Positions 43,321 through 53,517 of a DNA stretch of 60,507 nt are shown in pieces. The first letter of the stretch is position 1, and the number at the start of each line of letters is the position of its first letter. The notes under the pieces were generated by a model. It was not told where the DNA came from. It did no database searches and saw nothing but the letters and a program-made list of their open reading frames with translations. Made by a program: the position numbers and the translations under genes. The DNA is from an uncultured Pseudomonadota bacterium (GTDB taxonomy: Bacteria > Pseudomonadota > Gammaproteobacteria > Burkholderiales > Methylophilaceae). The stretch is from contig CAILXF010000057.1 of NCBI GenBank assembly GCA_903838125.1, positions 1 through 60,507 on the forward strand. The letters run 5' to 3'.

Positions 43321-44372
43321 TTCCGACCATTAATACCAATCAGCTAACGCGCATTACTTTAGTACTGCTGCTTATTACCGGTTGCTTTTATGTGTTACGT
43401 CCGTTAATGGCGGCTATACTATTCTCGACCATTATCTGCGTGTTTACTTGGCCACTTTATCATTTGTTATGGATCCGATTCGGAAAACGTGACACCTTGG
43501 CGGCCATGACGATGACTTTATTGTTATTGGTGGCGCTGATTCTGCCAATGGCTTATTTGGCAGCTAATTTTGCAGATTTTACTGCTACTTTAGTCAATCA
43601 ATTTCAGCCAATGTTGCAGAATTTGCAACCCCATGCGCCTGACTGGATGCGTAATTTACCTATCATTGGCGGTCAGGTGAGTGAGGCTTGGGAGCGCGCG
43701 GCCGTTAGCCATGAAGAGTTGATGAAGTTGGTCAGTCAGAACTATGAGCCACTTCGCAAATTCAGTCTGCAAGCGGTCCAGTTGGTCATGGGTGGTTTGA
43801 TGCAATTAATATTGGTGGTATTTATCGCGTTCTTCTTTTATCGCGATGGTGCGCGCTTAGGGGCAGGCTTGATGACGATTGCGCATAAGCTTGGTGGTGA
43901 GTTAGGCCGAGAAGTATTGACCCTTTCGCGCGGCACAGTGATGGCTGTTATGCTTGGTATTTTCGGTACGGCATTAGCGCAAGCCTTAGTGGCATTAATT
44001 GGATTTGAGGTCGCTGGAGTGCCATTGCCTTTGTTGTTAGCGGCTATCACATTTTTTCTGTCGGTAATTCCAGTTGGGCCTCCCTTAGTTTGGGGTGGCG
44101 CTTCATTATGGTTGTATGGCCATGGTGAGCCTGGTTGGGCACTGTTCATGTTTTTATATGGCTTGCTAGCTATAAGTACTGTTGATAATGTAGTAAAACC
44201 TATTTTAATTAGCCATTCATCGCATCTACCGATATTGCTTGTGGTGTTGGGGGTTTTAGGTGGTATCGTTGCTTTTGGTTTTATTGGTATTTTCCTTGGA
44301 CCCACCTTGCTAGCGGTCGCGTTGACGCTGCTCAAGCACTGGATCGCTTTACATAATCAGAAAGTTCACTAA
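43317..44372 (+). CDS. AI-2E family transporter (PerM-like)
   Basis: This 351-residue protein has about eight membrane helices (pairs at about 10-45 and 60-85, then five from about 155 on). It shows the family features FFFYRDG near 171 and [16 protein letters not shown] near 252. The family includes AI-2 exporters, Na+/H+ antiporters and PerM. It lies within the ruvCAB genes and overlaps ruvA by 4 nt, so it is co-expressed with them. Function is not predictable. Confidence 0.9.
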   Translation: MIPTINTNQLTRITLVLLLITGCFYVLRPLMAAILFSTIICVFTWPLYHLLWIRFGKRDTLAAMTMTLLLLVALILPMAYLAANFADFTATLVNQFQPMLQNLQPHAPDWMRNLPIIGGQVSEAWERAAVSHEELMKLVSQNYEPLRKFSLQAVQLVMGGLMQLILVVFIAFFFYRDGARLGAGLMTIAHKLGGELGREVLTLSRGTVMAVMLGIFGTALAQALVALIGFEVAGVPLPLLLAAITFFLSVIPVGPPLVWGGASLWLYGHGEPGWALFMFLYGLLAISTVDNVVKPILISHSSHLPILLVVLGVLGGIVAFGFIGIFLGPTLLAVALTLLKHWIALHNQKVH

Positions 44373-44376
44373 CGCC

Positions 44377-45411
44377 ATGATAGAAACTGATCGTTTAATT
44401 GCGCCTGAAAGCGAAGACAGTCAAGAAGAGGTACTAGAACGCGCGCTTCGCCCTAAGGTTTTGGACGAGTACATCGGCCAAGAAAAAGCCCGTGAACAAC
44501 TAGAGATTTTTATCAATGCAGCACGCGGTCGTAATGAGGCGCTCGATCATGTATTGCTGTTTGGGCCACCGGGTTTAGGCAAAACAACGTTGGCACATAT
44601 TATCGCCAAGGAGATGGGCGTGAATATGCGCCAAACCTCAGGCCCCGTCCTAGAGCGCGCTGGAGATTTAGCGGCACTTCTGACCAATTTAGAGCCTAAT
44701 GATGTGCTCTTTATTGATGAAATTCATAGGCTATCACCGGTAGTAGAAGAGATTTTATACCCAGCGATGGAAGATTACCGCTTGGATATTATGATTGGTG
44801 AAGGGCCATCAGCGCGCAGTGTGCGTCTTGATTTGCCTCCATTTACGCTAGTAGGTGCGACAACGCGCGCAGGGATGCTTACCAATCCATTGCGAGATCG
44901 TTTTGGTATTGTGTCGCGTTTAGAATTTTACACCGCAGAAGAACTGGGCCGGATTGTGCATAGAAGTGCTGGGTTGTTGGCGGTGGAGATGGTGGATACG
45001 GGCGCATTTGAAATTGCTAAACGTTCGCGTGGCACGCCACGGATTGCCAACCGCTTATTGCGACGAGTGCGTGATTACGCCCAAGTTAAAGGTGACGGAA
45101 CCGTTTCAGCCTTGATAGCCGATGCAGCACTCAAAATGCTGGATGTGGATAAGTTGGGTTTTGATGTGATGGATAGAAAGTTATTGTTGGCGGTATTAGA
45201 GAAATTCGGAGGTGGGCCAGTTGGTTTAGATAATCTGGCAGCGGCTATCGGCGAGGAGCGGGACACCATTGAAGATGTGTTGGAGCCGTATTTAATTCAG
45301 CAAGGTTATTTAATGCGGACTCCGCGCGGACGCATCGCCACCAGTTTGGCCTATCAGCATTTTGATTTACCTATGCCGAAACATTTAAGCGGTGAGGTTT
45401 GGCCGGAGTGA
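44377..45411 (+). CDS. ruvB: Holliday-junction branch-migration helicase RuvB
   Basis: This 344-residue AAA+ motor drives branch migration. Walker A is GPPGLGKTT near residues 64-72. Walker B is LFIDEIHR near 111-118, and sensor 1 lies in GATTRAGML near 158. The C-terminal winged helix (about 265-340) binds DNA and includes the arginine-rich [13 protein letters not shown]. Length is normal. The 3' end overlaps the ybgC start. Confidence 0.98.
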   Translation: MIETDRLIAPESEDSQEEVLERALRPKVLDEYIGQEKAREQLEIFINAARGRNEALDHVLLFGPPGLGKTTLAHIIAKEMGVNMRQTSGPVLERAGDLAALLTNLEPNDVLFIDEIHRLSPVVEEILYPAMEDYRLDIMIGEGPSARSVRLDLPPFTLVGATTRAGMLTNPLRDRFGIVSRLEFYTAEELGRIVHRSAGLLAVEMVDTGAFEIAKRSRGTPRIANRLLRRVRDYAQVKGDGTVSALIADAALKMLDVDKLGFDVMDRKLLLAVLEKFGGGPVGLDNLAAAIGEERDTIEDVLEPYLIQQGYLMRTPRGRIATSLAYQHFDLPMPKHLSGEVWPE

Positions 45412-45818
45412 GCCAGTTTAATTGGCCGCTGCGGGTTTATTACGAAGACACCGACAGTGGTGGCGTGGTCTACCATTCCAACTATCTAAATTTTATGGAG
45501 CGCGCTAGAACTGAATGGTTACGTGCGCTAGGCTTTGAACAGCCGGCGCTAAAGACTGACTTAGGTATCATTTTTGTGGTGCATAGTATGACGCTGGTTT
45601 TTAAATCGCCAGCCTACTTCAACGATCTGCTGGAAATTAGAGCGCGTTTACTGAAAATAGGTCATGGCAGCATGGAGTTTATACAAAGTGTGACGCGTGA
45701 AGATCAACTCCTAGTTGAAGCTTCAGTCAAGTTGGCTTGTGTTGATGCTGTAAGCTTTAAGCCAATAGGAATTCCTGCAATGATTAAACAAGCAATGAAG
45801 AACATGGAGCAGTTATGA
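45408..45818 (+). CDS. ybgC: Tol-Pal-associated acyl-CoA thioesterase YbgC
   Basis: This hotdog-fold protein of about 136 residues hydrolyses acyl-CoA and accompanies the tol-pal operon in many Gram-negative bacteria. The catalytic motif [24 protein letters not shown] holds the conserved Asp and the general 4HBT pattern. The GTG start at 45408 overlaps the ruvB stop (GTGA). An earlier in-frame TTG lies inside ruvB. The 3' end overlaps tolQ by 4 nt. Confidence 0.94.
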   Translation: MSQFNWPLRVYYEDTDSGGVVYHSNYLNFMERARTEWLRALGFEQPALKTDLGIIFVVHSMTLVFKSPAYFNDLLEIRARLLKIGHGSMEFIQSVTREDQLLVEASVKLACVDAVSFKPIGIPAMIKQAMKNMEQL

Positions 45819-46489
45819 ATTTAGGTAATGATATGTCGATTTTTACGCTAATCTCTGGTGCCAGCCTGCCAGTGCAATTGGTGATAGTGATTTTGCTTAT
45901 AACCTCATTATTTTCTTGGTGGTATATTTTCATTAAAGTAGCCACGATTAAACGCGCAGAAAAAGACGCCGTGGATTTTGAAAATGCATTTTGGTCAGGG
46001 GGTGACCTCAATAAATTATTTGAAAATCTAAGCGCCAACCGCCGTAAAGCACAGGGTATGGCTAGTATATTTGAAGCAGGGTTTAAGGAATGTGCACGAC
46101 ATAAGCAGCAAGCACGTATGGAAATGTCTGATGTAATGGAAGGCTCTCAACGTGCGATGCGCGCCGCTTATAACCGAGAATTAGATGACTTAGATGCACA
46201 TCTGCCATTCTTGGCCTCTGTGGGTTCGGTCAGTCCTTACATAGGTTTGTTTGGTACGGTGTGGGGCATTATGAACGCGTTTAGAGGCTTGTCTAATGTA
46301 GCTCAGGCAACACTAAGTCAAGTGGCGCCAGGCATTGCGGAAGCCTTGGTCGCTACTGCAATTGGGTTATTTGCAGCAATTCCAGCGGTAGTGGCCTATA
46401 ACCGTTTCGCGTCAAGCGTTGATCGCTTATCGGTTAGGTACGAAAGTTTTATGGAAGAATTTACCAATATTTTGCAACGTAAGTCTTAA
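45815..46489 (+). CDS. tolQ: TolQ, inner-membrane proton channel subunit
   Basis: This 224-residue protein of the MotA/TolQ/ExbB family has three membrane helices (about 20-42, 132-155 and 168-195). The last two carry the conserved YIGLFGTVWGIMNAF and EALVATAIGLFAAIPAV stretches. It assembles as the pentamer around TolR and uses the proton gradient to energise TolA. ATG 45815 overlaps ybgC; an internal ATG at 45833 is an alternative. Confidence 0.97.
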   Translation: MNLGNDMSIFTLISGASLPVQLVIVILLITSLFSWWYIFIKVATIKRAEKDAVDFENAFWSGGDLNKLFENLSANRRKAQGMASIFEAGFKECARHKQQARMEMSDVMEGSQRAMRAAYNRELDDLDAHLPFLASVGSVSPYIGLFGTVWGIMNAFRGLSNVAQATLSQVAPGIAEALVATAIGLFAAIPAVVAYNRFASSVDRLSVRYESFMEEFTNILQRKS

Positions 46490-46501
46490 GGATATCCGGC
46501 G

Positions 46502-46900
46502 ATGTCACGAACACGTAAACGCCGTTTGATGAATCAAATTAATGTGGTGCCCTATATTGACGTGACCTTGGTGTTATTGGTTATTTTTATGGTGACTGCT
46601 CCAATGACCAATCCAGGCGTAGTTGATTTGCCCAAAGTGGGGCAAGCGTTAAAGCAACCTCAGCTGCCGCCAGTAGTGCTTACTATCAAACTTAACAATA
46701 AAATTGAGCTCGAAAATAAGGCCATGGCACGCGATGAACTATTGTTGGCAGTAAGGCAGGCGTTGAGCAAATCGCCCGAGCGCTCTGTGGTGATAGCTGC
46801 AGATAAAAATGTGAAATATGATGATGTCATCAGTGTGATGGATTTACTTAAACAAAATAAAGTGGATAAAGTTGGCCTTCTATTAGCGCCGACTAAATAA
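46502..46900 (+). CDS. tolR: TolR, inner-membrane proton channel subunit
   Basis: This 132-residue protein has one membrane helix (about 15-35). The helix starts with the conserved VVPYIDVTLVLLVIFMV, whose Asp is the proton-carrying residue. A periplasmic domain of about 95 residues follows. It lies 12 bp after tolQ and is part of the TolQRA energising complex. Confidence 0.97.
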   Translation: MSRTRKRRLMNQINVVPYIDVTLVLLVIFMVTAPMTNPGVVDLPKVGQALKQPQLPPVVLTIKLNNKIELENKAMARDELLLAVRQALSKSPERSVVIAADKNVKYDDVISVMDLLKQNKVDKVGLLLAPTK

Positions 46901-46905
46901 TCACC

Positions 46906-47742
46906 ATGCTACGTCAGCGGGAAAAAACCGTTTCATGGAAAGCTGGCGCTTTGTCAGTAGGTGTACATGGCTTGCTCATCATGGCGCTCTTGGTCTCAGT
47001 AAACTGGAAAACCAAGCATGCAAGCACTATAGCAGAGGTTGAGTTGTGGGATAGTTTACCTACCATGGCTGCACACCCACCTCCCCCAGAACTAACTCCT
47101 CAGGTCCAAGAAAAGCCAAAACTTGAACCAATCGTCAAGCAAGAGCCCTTACCTAAAGTAGAAGAGCCAAAGTCAAAAGAACCTGTAGTAGACATCGCGC
47201 TGGATAAAAAATTAAAAGCGTTGGAACAAAAAAAGATTGATGACAAGCTTAAGCTAGAGCAAAGTAAAAAGCTAGCAGCACTGAAGCAGGATATGCTTAA
47301 AGATGACCAACAGGTTAAAGATAAGTTGTTAAAAGAGCAGAAGCAGAAGCAACAAAATGATGCGATTAAAAAACTCGCCCAAGACATGCTGGCTGAAGAT
47401 AATGCTAGTGGGGTTGAGCAAGCCAATACGGCTAAAGCAGCCGCAAGCGCTGGCGTTATTGATGAATTTCAAACCAAAATACGCAATAAAATTCGTAGTA
47501 ATGTGAATAAATCTTTGTGTGGAAATGGCAACCCAGAGCTTAAGTTTGAGATTGGATTGTTGCCAACGGGCCAGTTAAATGGAGCCCCTAAGTTAATTAA
47601 ATCTAGTGGAAATCCGACTTGTGATAATGCTGTGGAGCGTGCCATTATGGCTTCTGATCCACTACCTTTACCAAAAGACGTCAACCTGTTTAATCAGTTT
47701 AGAAGCCTTAAATTGACCTTTCGCCCCAACGAGGCTAATTAG
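46906..47742 (+). CDS. tolA: TolA, trans-periplasmic spanning protein
   Basis: This 278-residue protein has one N-terminal membrane helix (about 14-33) and a Pro-rich segment (HPPPPEL near 54). A Lys/Gln/Glu-rich helical domain spans about 80-185, and a C-terminal globular domain (about 195-278) contains the paired cysteines of the TolA-C fold (CGNGNPELKF and NPTCDNA). The helical domain is much shorter than in E. coli TolA (421 residues total). It links TolQR to TolB and Pal. Confidence 0.93.
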   Translation: MLRQREKTVSWKAGALSVGVHGLLIMALLVSVNWKTKHASTIAEVELWDSLPTMAAHPPPPELTPQVQEKPKLEPIVKQEPLPKVEEPKSKEPVVDIALDKKLKALEQKKIDDKLKLEQSKKLAALKQDMLKDDQQVKDKLLKEQKQKQQNDAIKKLAQDMLAEDNASGVEQANTAKAAASAGVIDEFQTKIRNKIRSNVNKSLCGNGNPELKFEIGLLPTGQLNGAPKLIKSSGNPTCDNAVERAIMASDPLPLPKDVNLFNQFRSLKLTFRPNEAN

Positions 47743-47901
47743 CGAATTCTTTGTTGTGATAACTTGTGCTTCATATGGGTGATATGTAATAAATTGTAAC
47801 GTGGCTGATATCAACGCCCGATTGCAGTAAAATTTATGCTAACTTTACGATGAAGCCAACTAAAAAATTAAGCTAACAATAAACAGAACCGTAAATAGAC
47901 C

Positions 47902-49188
47902 ATGAACATACTAAAATTGACTGCCCTAAAATGGGTTATATATTGCTCGGTATTGCTCACCTCCTCACTGGCTCATGCTGCCTTGGAAATAGAGATTAGC
48001 GGCGGAGGTGCACAGCAGGTGCCGATTGCTATAGTGCCGTTTGCGCAAGCCAATAGCCAAGATAATATCAGCAATATCATTGCAGCAGATTTGCGAAGAA
48101 GTGGAATGTTTCGCGTGTTGGAAACTGGTGGTGTGGTCAGTCGACCAAGCGATATTACACAAATTAAATACGCGGAATGGGCGGCCTTACAGGCGCAGGC
48201 CATGGCGGTGGGCACCATAGAAGTATTGCCAGGTAACCGACTTAAAGTGAGCTTTAAGTTGGCGGATGTGCTCAAAAAAACTCAGTTGGCAGGGATGGAA
48301 TACAATATAGCGCCTAGTCAATTGCGACTGACGGCACATAAAATAGCAGATGTTATTTATCAAACATTGACTGGTGAAATCGGCAACGCCGCCAGTCGGA
48401 TTGCATATATCAACAAGGCTAAAGGCCGTTATGCCTTACAGGTAGCAGATGCTGATGGTGAGAATCCGCAAACTGTAGTGTCCTCAGCAGAACCTATTAT
48501 TTCGCCAGATTGGTCACCAGACGGCACCAAGATTGCATATGTTTCATTTGAAAAGAAAAAACCAGTTATTTACATACAGTCATTAATGACAGGACAACGT
48601 ATGATTTTGGCTAATTTTAAGGGAAATAATAGTGCCCCTGCATGGTCTCCAGACGGCACCAAGCTGGCAATTGTGCTTACCTACGCTGCCAACTCTCAGG
48701 TCTATATCATTAATGCTGATGGTACAGATTTGAAATTACTGACGAAGAGTAGTGCCATTGATACTGAGCCGACTTGGTCGCCTGATGCTAAGTGGATATA
48801 TTTCAGCTCGGATCGTGGTGGCAGCCCTCAGATATATAAGGTTTCTGCCATGGGTGGTGAAGCGCAACGAGTGACCTTTGAGGGTAGCTATAACTTGAGC
48901 CCACATTTTTCACCAGATGGTAAGCTACTTGCGATGATACGAAATGATGGTGGTAAATTCCGTGTAGCCTTGCAAGATTTAAGCAATGGTCAGGTGCAGT
49001 TGTTGAGTGAAGGTACGCAAGATGAGTCGCCGAGTTTCGCCCCCAATGGCCGTATGTTGCTCTATGCCACACGCGTAGGAATGCGTGGTACTTTGGCAGC
49101 AGTATCGTCTGATGGACGTATTAAGCAACGACTTAGTGAATCTGGTGGCGATGTGCGTGAGCCAACTTGGGGGCCACTCATTAATTAA
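47902..49188 (+). CDS. tolB: TolB, periplasmic beta-propeller
   Basis: This 428-residue protein has a signal peptide ending near AHA (residue 26), an N-terminal domain (about 30-165) and a six-bladed beta-propeller. Repeats of SPDWSPDGTKIAYVS-type (for example at about 199-215 and 240-256) mark the blades. It interacts with Pal and the TolA C-terminal domain. It is 159 bp downstream of tolA, so it may also have its own promoter. Confidence 0.96.
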   Translation: MNILKLTALKWVIYCSVLLTSSLAHAALEIEISGGGAQQVPIAIVPFAQANSQDNISNIIAADLRRSGMFRVLETGGVVSRPSDITQIKYAEWAALQAQAMAVGTIEVLPGNRLKVSFKLADVLKKTQLAGMEYNIAPSQLRLTAHKIADVIYQTLTGEIGNAASRIAYINKAKGRYALQVADADGENPQTVVSSAEPIISPDWSPDGTKIAYVSFEKKKPVIYIQSLMTGQRMILANFKGNNSAPAWSPDGTKLAIVLTYAANSQVYIINADGTDLKLLTKSSAIDTEPTWSPDAKWIYFSSDRGGSPQIYKVSAMGGEAQRVTFEGSYNLSPHFSPDGKLLAMIRNDGGKFRVALQDLSNGQVQLLSEGTQDESPSFAPNGRMLLYATRVGMRGTLAAVSSDGRIKQRLSESGGDVREPTWGPLIN

Positions 49189-49265
49189 GTGTAAAAAAGA
49201 TATCGCTGTAAGTAATTTATGTTATTTTTGGGTTTGTTAAAAAGTAGTATTTAAAGGAGAGCAGT

Positions 49266-49838
49266 ATGAATAAAGTCATTTTGAATAAAAAATTATTAGG
49301 TAGCTTAATGTTGGCTTTGGTATTGACCGCTTGTAAAAGCGCGCCAATGGTTGAAAAGCCAGCCGCAGTAGAAGACAAAAGTGCCGGTGCACAAACGGCG
49401 CCTAAAGCGCCAGGTACTGGTGCAGATTCTTCAGCGATCAAAGAAGTGGTCATTGATAGCCATGCTACAGGTAATAGTCCATTAAAAGATCCAAGCAATA
49501 TTTTATCGAAGCGTAATATTTATTTTGATTTTGATAGCGATGCAGTTAAGGCTGAATTCCGCCCATTGATTGAAGCGCATGCTAAGTATTTACTTGCGCA
49601 TGCTGATGCTAAAGTTGCTTTACAAGGCAATGCAGATGAACGCGGCACCCGTGAATACAATTTAGCATTAGGTCAACGTCGTTCAGTATCAGTTAAAAAA
49701 TCACTTAACTTACTAGGTGTTCAAGATAAGCAAATTGAAACTGTAAGCTATGGTGAAGAAAAGGCTACTGCTGGCTGTACTAACGATGCTTGTTACAAAC
49801 TGAATCGTCGCGTAGACATTGCTTACGAGAACGATTAA
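49266..49838 (+). CDS. pal: Peptidoglycan-associated lipoprotein Pal
   Basis: This 190-residue outer-membrane lipoprotein has a signal peptide with lipobox LTAC (lipidated Cys23). An Ala/Pro-rich linker leads to an OmpA-like peptidoglycan-binding domain (about 78-190). Its motif NADERGTREYNLALGQRR lies near 120-137. AAAGGAG precedes the ATG. It anchors the outer membrane to the cell wall and binds TolB. Confidence 0.97.
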   Translation: MNKVILNKKLLGSLMLALVLTACKSAPMVEKPAAVEDKSAGAQTAPKAPGTGADSSAIKEVVIDSHATGNSPLKDPSNILSKRNIYFDFDSDAVKAEFRPLIEAHAKYLLAHADAKVALQGNADERGTREYNLALGQRRSVSVKKSLNLLGVQDKQIETVSYGEEKATAGCTNDACYKLNRRVDIAYEND

Positions 49839-49885
49839 GTGGTTCGTATTGTTACAGTCTAAATATATTGATCAATAAGATAGAA

Positions 49886-50737
49886 ATGATGAAAAAACTG
49901 ATTCTGGTTAGTCTGCTGTTAAGCACACAGTTGTTTGCAGCAGGCGCTCACGCAGCCCTGTTTGATGATGCGGAAGCGCGTAAGAAAATCCTAGAAGTTG
50001 AGGCTGTTATGCAAAGCCAGAATCAGGCATCACAAGCAACTTTAGCTAAGCTACTGCAAAGTCAGCAGGCGCTTGAGCAACGGGTATTGGCAATAGAGGC
50101 CATTACCAAAGGCCAAGTGTTAGGTGACATGCTGAACCAAATTGAAGCGCTCAAGCAAGATGTGGCAAAGCTTAAAGGGCAACTTGAATTTGCTAGTCAT
50201 AATGTAGACACCACGCAACAACGCCAAAAAGATTTATATACCGATACTGACGCGCGTTTACGTAAATTGGAATCTAGTCCAGCGCCTTCTCCTGCCACTG
50301 CAGTAGAAGCCAGTTCGCCAGCGGAAGCGATTGCAGCAACACCCAGTAAAAATACTCAAGAATTCCAGTTGTTAGAGCTTGCGAATGGCTTATCCAAAGA
50401 GTCTAAGTTTAAAGATGCCTTTAGCGCTTATGATAAATTTTTAAAAGAGTATCCTAATAGTGCTTTGGCTGCTGACGCTACATACGGCTTGGGATACACG
50501 CAATTTGCATTAAAGAACTATAAATCAGCGATTGCCACCCAGCAGAAGCTGATAGATCAGCATCAAGACAGCCCTAAAGTGCCGGATGCTTTGTTTAATA
50601 TGGCCAATAGCCAAATTCAACTCGGTTTACTCCCTAACGCTAAAAAGACTTTGCATGACTTAATCGCCAAGTTTCCAAATAGCGAAGTGACCCCTGCGGC
50701 GCAAAAGCGACTCAAAGTGTTAGAAAGCATTAAGTAA
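49886..50737 (+). CDS. cpoB: CpoB (YbgF), Tol-Pal coordinator protein
   Basis: This protein of about 283 residues has a signal peptide ending near AHA. An N-terminal coiled coil (about 30-120) forms trimers. After a Pro/Ala/Ser-rich linker there are TPR-like repeats (about 165-283, such as FKDAFSAYDKFLKEYPNS). It coordinates PBP1B with the Tol machine in E. coli. ATG 49886 is preferred, giving MMKKLILVSLLL; longer frames run through the upstream gene. Confidence 0.93.
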   Translation: MMKKLILVSLLLSTQLFAAGAHAALFDDAEARKKILEVEAVMQSQNQASQATLAKLLQSQQALEQRVLAIEAITKGQVLGDMLNQIEALKQDVAKLKGQLEFASHNVDTTQQRQKDLYTDTDARLRKLESSPAPSPATAVEASSPAEAIAATPSKNTQEFQLLELANGLSKESKFKDAFSAYDKFLKEYPNSALAADATYGLGYTQFALKNYKSAIATQQKLIDQHQDSPKVPDALFNMANSQIQLGLLPNAKKTLHDLIAKFPNSEVTPAAQKRLKVLESIK

Positions 50738-50782
50738 GACTCGCAGTCAAAACAGCAACTTAAGCTGATTTAAGTTAAAATG

Positions 50783-50811
50783 GCGCCAATCAAAATATTG
50801 GCGCTTTTTTT
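50783..50811 (+). terminator. Terminator after the tol-pal-cpoB genes
   Basis: GCGCCAAT (50783-50790) pairs with ATTGGCGC (50797-50804), with a 6-nt loop and seven Ts after. It separates cpoB from queE, whose start lies only 18 bp downstream, so queE may use a promoter within cpoB or read-through. Confidence 0.92.
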
Positions 50812-50829
50812 ATAGTCTTTAAATCTTCA

Positions 50830-51468
50830 ATGAAACTCAAAATTCACGAAATTTTTCATTCGCTTCAAGGCGAGTCATCCCGCGTGGGGCTGCCTACTGT
50901 ATTTGTACGTCTAACTGGCTGTCCTATGCGTTGCGTATATTGTGATACTGCTTATGCTTTTAGTGGTGGCAGTAATATTGAAATTGCGGACATTTTGGCT
51001 AAAGTGGCAGAATTCTCTACACCATATGTGACGGTCACTGGTGGTGAACCGTTAGCGCAAAAAGACTGTCTAGTGTTATTGAGGCAGTTATGTGATGCAG
51101 GCTACAGTGTGTCTTTAGAAACTGGTGGCGCCATTGATATAGGCCCAGTAGATGAACGTGTTTCAGTGATCTTAGATGTGAAAACACCAGGTTCTGGTGA
51201 AGAAAAGAACAACCTATGGGGAAACTTATCCCATCTAAAAGCGAGCGATGAAGTTAAGTTTGTGTTGTGTGATTATGCCGACTACCAGTGGGCTAAGCAG
51301 ATATTGAGCAAGTATAAGCTGGTCGAAAAGTGTCCGGTTTTGTTCTCGCCAGTTTACAGTCAGGTCAACCCAACCCAACTCGCTGAGTGGGTGTTAGCAG
51401 ATAAATTGCCTGTACGTATGCAGTTGCAATTACATAAAATATTGTGGGGCGAGAAGCCGGGTGTTTAA
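50830..51468 (+). CDS. queE: 7-carboxy-7-deazaguanine synthase QueE (radical SAM)
   Basis: This 212-residue radical-SAM enzyme converts 6-carboxy-tetrahydropterin to 7-carboxy-7-deazaguanine in queuosine synthesis. The iron-sulfur cluster motif C-x3-C-x2-C is visible as GCPMRCVYC near residues 31-39, shared with the bacterial QueE family. The SAM motif GGEP follows near 74. It overlaps queC by one base (TAATG), so the pair is translationally coupled. Confidence 0.95.
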   Translation: MKLKIHEIFHSLQGESSRVGLPTVFVRLTGCPMRCVYCDTAYAFSGGSNIEIADILAKVAEFSTPYVTVTGGEPLAQKDCLVLLRQLCDAGYSVSLETGGAIDIGPVDERVSVILDVKTPGSGEEKNNLWGNLSHLKASDEVKFVLCDYADYQWAKQILSKYKLVEKCPVLFSPVYSQVNPTQLAEWVLADKLPVRMQLQLHKILWGEKPGV

Positions 51469-52190
51469 TGAATAATACTAAAAATATTAACAACAACGAC
51501 TTGGTAGTTGCTAAGCCTAAAGCGGTCGTATTGCTTTCGGGTGGTCTAGATTCTGCAACAGTATTGGCTCATGCGCGAAAGTTAGGTTTTGAATGTTATT
51601 GCTTAAGCTTAGACTATCACCAGCGTCATATTGCTGAATTGGATGCAGCTAAAAATGTCGCGACTTTGATGGGTGCTACATTGCATAAAACCGCGCATTT
51701 AGACTTATCTTTATTCGGAGGTTCAGCGCTGACAGATGATACGATTGCCGTGCCGGAAATAGAGACGGTAGGTATTCCAGTGACCTATGTGCCAGCTCGT
51801 AATACCATTATGTTGTCTTTGGCTTTGGCATGGGCTGAGGTTTTGCATAGTCAGGATATTTTTATTGGCGTTAATGCACTTGATTACTCTGGATACCCAG
51901 ATTGCCGCGGTGAATATGTGAAAGCGTTTCAAGATATGGCCAATCTAGCGACTAAAAGTGCAGTTGAGGGCCAAACCATTACGATACATGCGCCGCTAAT
52001 TGAGATGAGTAAAGCTGAAATTATTAGACTAGGGACTTCATTAGGGGTTGATTATGCGATGACGGTCTCTTGCTATCAAGCCGATGCCCATGGTGAAGCT
52101 TGTGGCTTATGTGACTCATGTCGATTAAGGCGAGAAGGATTTATTTCGGCGGGTCTAGCGGACCCTACGCGTTACAGAAAACAGCCGTGA
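51468..52190 (+). CDS. queC: 7-cyano-7-deazaguanine synthase QueC
   Basis: This 240-residue enzyme converts 7-carboxy-7-deazaguanine to preQ0 using ATP and ammonia. The PP-loop is [10 protein letters not shown] near residues 22-31. The zinc motif is [17 protein letters not shown] near 198-217. It follows queE directly. The ATG at 51468 is preferred over a longer frame starting inside queE. The operon lacks queD and queF. Confidence 0.96.
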   Translation: MNNTKNINNNDLVVAKPKAVVLLSGGLDSATVLAHARKLGFECYCLSLDYHQRHIAELDAAKNVATLMGATLHKTAHLDLSLFGGSALTDDTIAVPEIETVGIPVTYVPARNTIMLSLALAWAEVLHSQDIFIGVNALDYSGYPDCRGEYVKAFQDMANLATKSAVEGQTITIHAPLIEMSKAEIIRLGTSLGVDYAMTVSCYQADAHGEACGLCDSCRLRREGFISAGLADPTRYRKQP

Positions 52191-52244
52191 ATGTGGGTTA
52201 AGAATAAATATTAGCTATAAATCATAAGTAGCTATATAAACCTC

Positions 52245-52274
52245 TTGCCAAAACCTCTACAAATTACGTATAAT
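52245..52274 (+). promoter_or_regulatory. Promoter of the rpsP-rimM-trmD-rplS operon
   Basis: TTGCCA (52245-52250) and TATAAT (52269-52274) are spaced by 18 nt. Transcription would begin about 38 bp before the rpsP start, in a GC-rich stretch beginning CCGCGG. Confidence 0.75.
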
Positions 52275-52318
52275 CCGCGGCTTTCTGCAATATATTTTCA
52301 ATAAAGAGAACACAGATT

Positions 52319-52873
52319 ATGGTTATTATTCGTTTAGCTCGTGGTGGCGCGAAAAAAACTCCTTTTTACAACTTAGTAGTTGCTGATTCACGCAATCGCC
52401 GTGATGGCCGCTTTATTGAGCGTGTTGGTTTTTACAATCCATCAGCTAAAGCAGGCGCAGAAGCCCTACGTGTTGATCAAGTTCGTGTAGCTCATTGGCA
52501 AGGCCAAGGCGCACAACTATCAGATACAGTTGCGCGTTTAGTTAAATTTCATGCTAAAGGCCCAGAGCACGCAATTGCTTCTAAAGCTAAAGATGCTGCC
52601 AAAGCTGATGCTGCTAAAGCTAAAATTGCTGCTGCTGAAGCCGCAAAAGCAAAAGCTGTAGCAGATGCTGCTAAAGCTGAGGCGGATGCTAAAGCTGCAG
52701 CAGATGCTGAACAAGCAAAAGCTGATGCATTAGCTGCAAAAGAAGCTGAAGTTGCTGCCGCAGCTGAAGCAGCAGCGGTTGAAGTTGTTGCTGCCGCTGA
52801 AGAGCCAGCTGTTGAAGCTGCTGCAGAAGTTGCAGTTGAAGCGCCAGCAGACACTGAAACTCCAGAAGCTTAA
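52319..52873 (+). CDS. rpsP: Ribosomal protein S16 with a roughly 100-residue Ala/Lys/Glu-rich tail
   Basis: Residues 1-82 form a standard S16, a 30S subunit assembly protein, starting [19 protein letters not shown] tail of about 100 residues follows, first rich in Ala/Lys ([10 protein letters not shown] repeats), then Ala/Glu/Val with prolines near the end ([23 protein letters not shown], shown as separate repeats). The tail is likely helical at first and disordered later. Such extended S16 tails are known in some beta-proteobacteria; function is not known. First gene of rpsP-rimM-trmD-rplS. Confidence 0.95.
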   Translation: MVIIRLARGGAKKTPFYNLVVADSRNRRDGRFIERVGFYNPSAKAGAEALRVDQVRVAHWQGQGAQLSDTVARLVKFHAKGPEHAIASKAKDAAKADAAKAKIAAAEAAKAKAVADAAKAEADAKAAADAEQAKADALAAKEAEVAAAAEAAAVEVVAAAEEPAVEAAAEVAVEAPADTETPEA

Positions 52874-52950
52874 TTTTTATTTAGCTTAAGATGCCGCGTT
52901 ATGTGGCAAGCAATTAGGCGATAAAAATACAGTTTAGCAAGTGAGTAATC

Positions 52951-53502
52951 TTGGCAGTCAATGATATGGTAGTCATGGGGCGCATTGTTGCGCCCTACGG
53001 CGTTTTTGGCTGGTTAAAAATAGTGCCAGATACCGAAGCGTTTGACGGCCTCTTTGATTACGACAACTGGTGGCTTGGTAAAGGTAACGATTGGCGTGAA
53101 ATGGTGGTTGAAACCGCCAAAGTTCATAATGACGTCATTGTAGTGAAGCTTAAAGGAATAGATGACCGTGACGCTGCGTTAGCCTGTAAGGGTAAACAAA
53201 TTGCAGTGCCAAGGTCAAAACTGCCAGAAGCGAAAGAGAATGAGTATTACTGGTCAGATTTGATTGGTGTACGCGTGAAGAATTTGCAAGATATTGATTT
53301 TGGTTTAATCGTTGATGTGTTTGAAACTGGTGCTAATGATGTGTTGGTAATAAAGCCAGATGCTGAAATAGCCGTTTCATCAGATAAAGACGGAGCCAAA
53401 GAAAAACAACAAGAAAGATTACTGCCATTTACCGCAGCAGTCGTGCTTGAAGTTGATATTAAAGCCAAGACCATGGTGGTAGATTGGGATGCTGATTTCT
53501 AA
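52951..53502 (+). CDS. rimM: 16S rRNA processing protein RimM
   Basis: This 183-residue protein assists 30S assembly and binds S19. It has the RimM N domain (about 4-90; MGRIVAPYGVFGWLKI) and PRC-barrel domain (about 98-183; YYWSDLIGVRV). A lysine/glutamine-rich insertion (SSDKDGAKEKQQER) sits in the PRC half. The start is TTG 52951, with AAGTGAG upstream; ATG 52966 is possible but leaves no ribosome site. Confidence 0.95.
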   Translation: MAVNDMVVMGRIVAPYGVFGWLKIVPDTEAFDGLFDYDNWWLGKGNDWREMVVETAKVHNDVIVVKLKGIDDRDAALACKGKQIAVPRSKLPEAKENEYYWSDLIGVRVKNLQDIDFGLIVDVFETGANDVLVIKPDAEIAVSSDKDGAKEKQQERLLPFTAAVVLEVDIKAKTMVVDWDADF

Positions 53503-53517
53503 GCATGTTGGTTTGCG

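Noticed and set aside
50738-50829. Possible preQ1 riboswitch before queE
   Set aside because: The spacer holds only the cpoB terminator and 18 bp of leader, too short for a preQ1 aptamer with the expected pseudoknot.
52549-52854. 101-codon frame antisense to the S16 tail, very Ala/Ser-rich
   Set aside because: It is the mirror of the GC-T/A repeat codons of the real gene and has no ribosome site.
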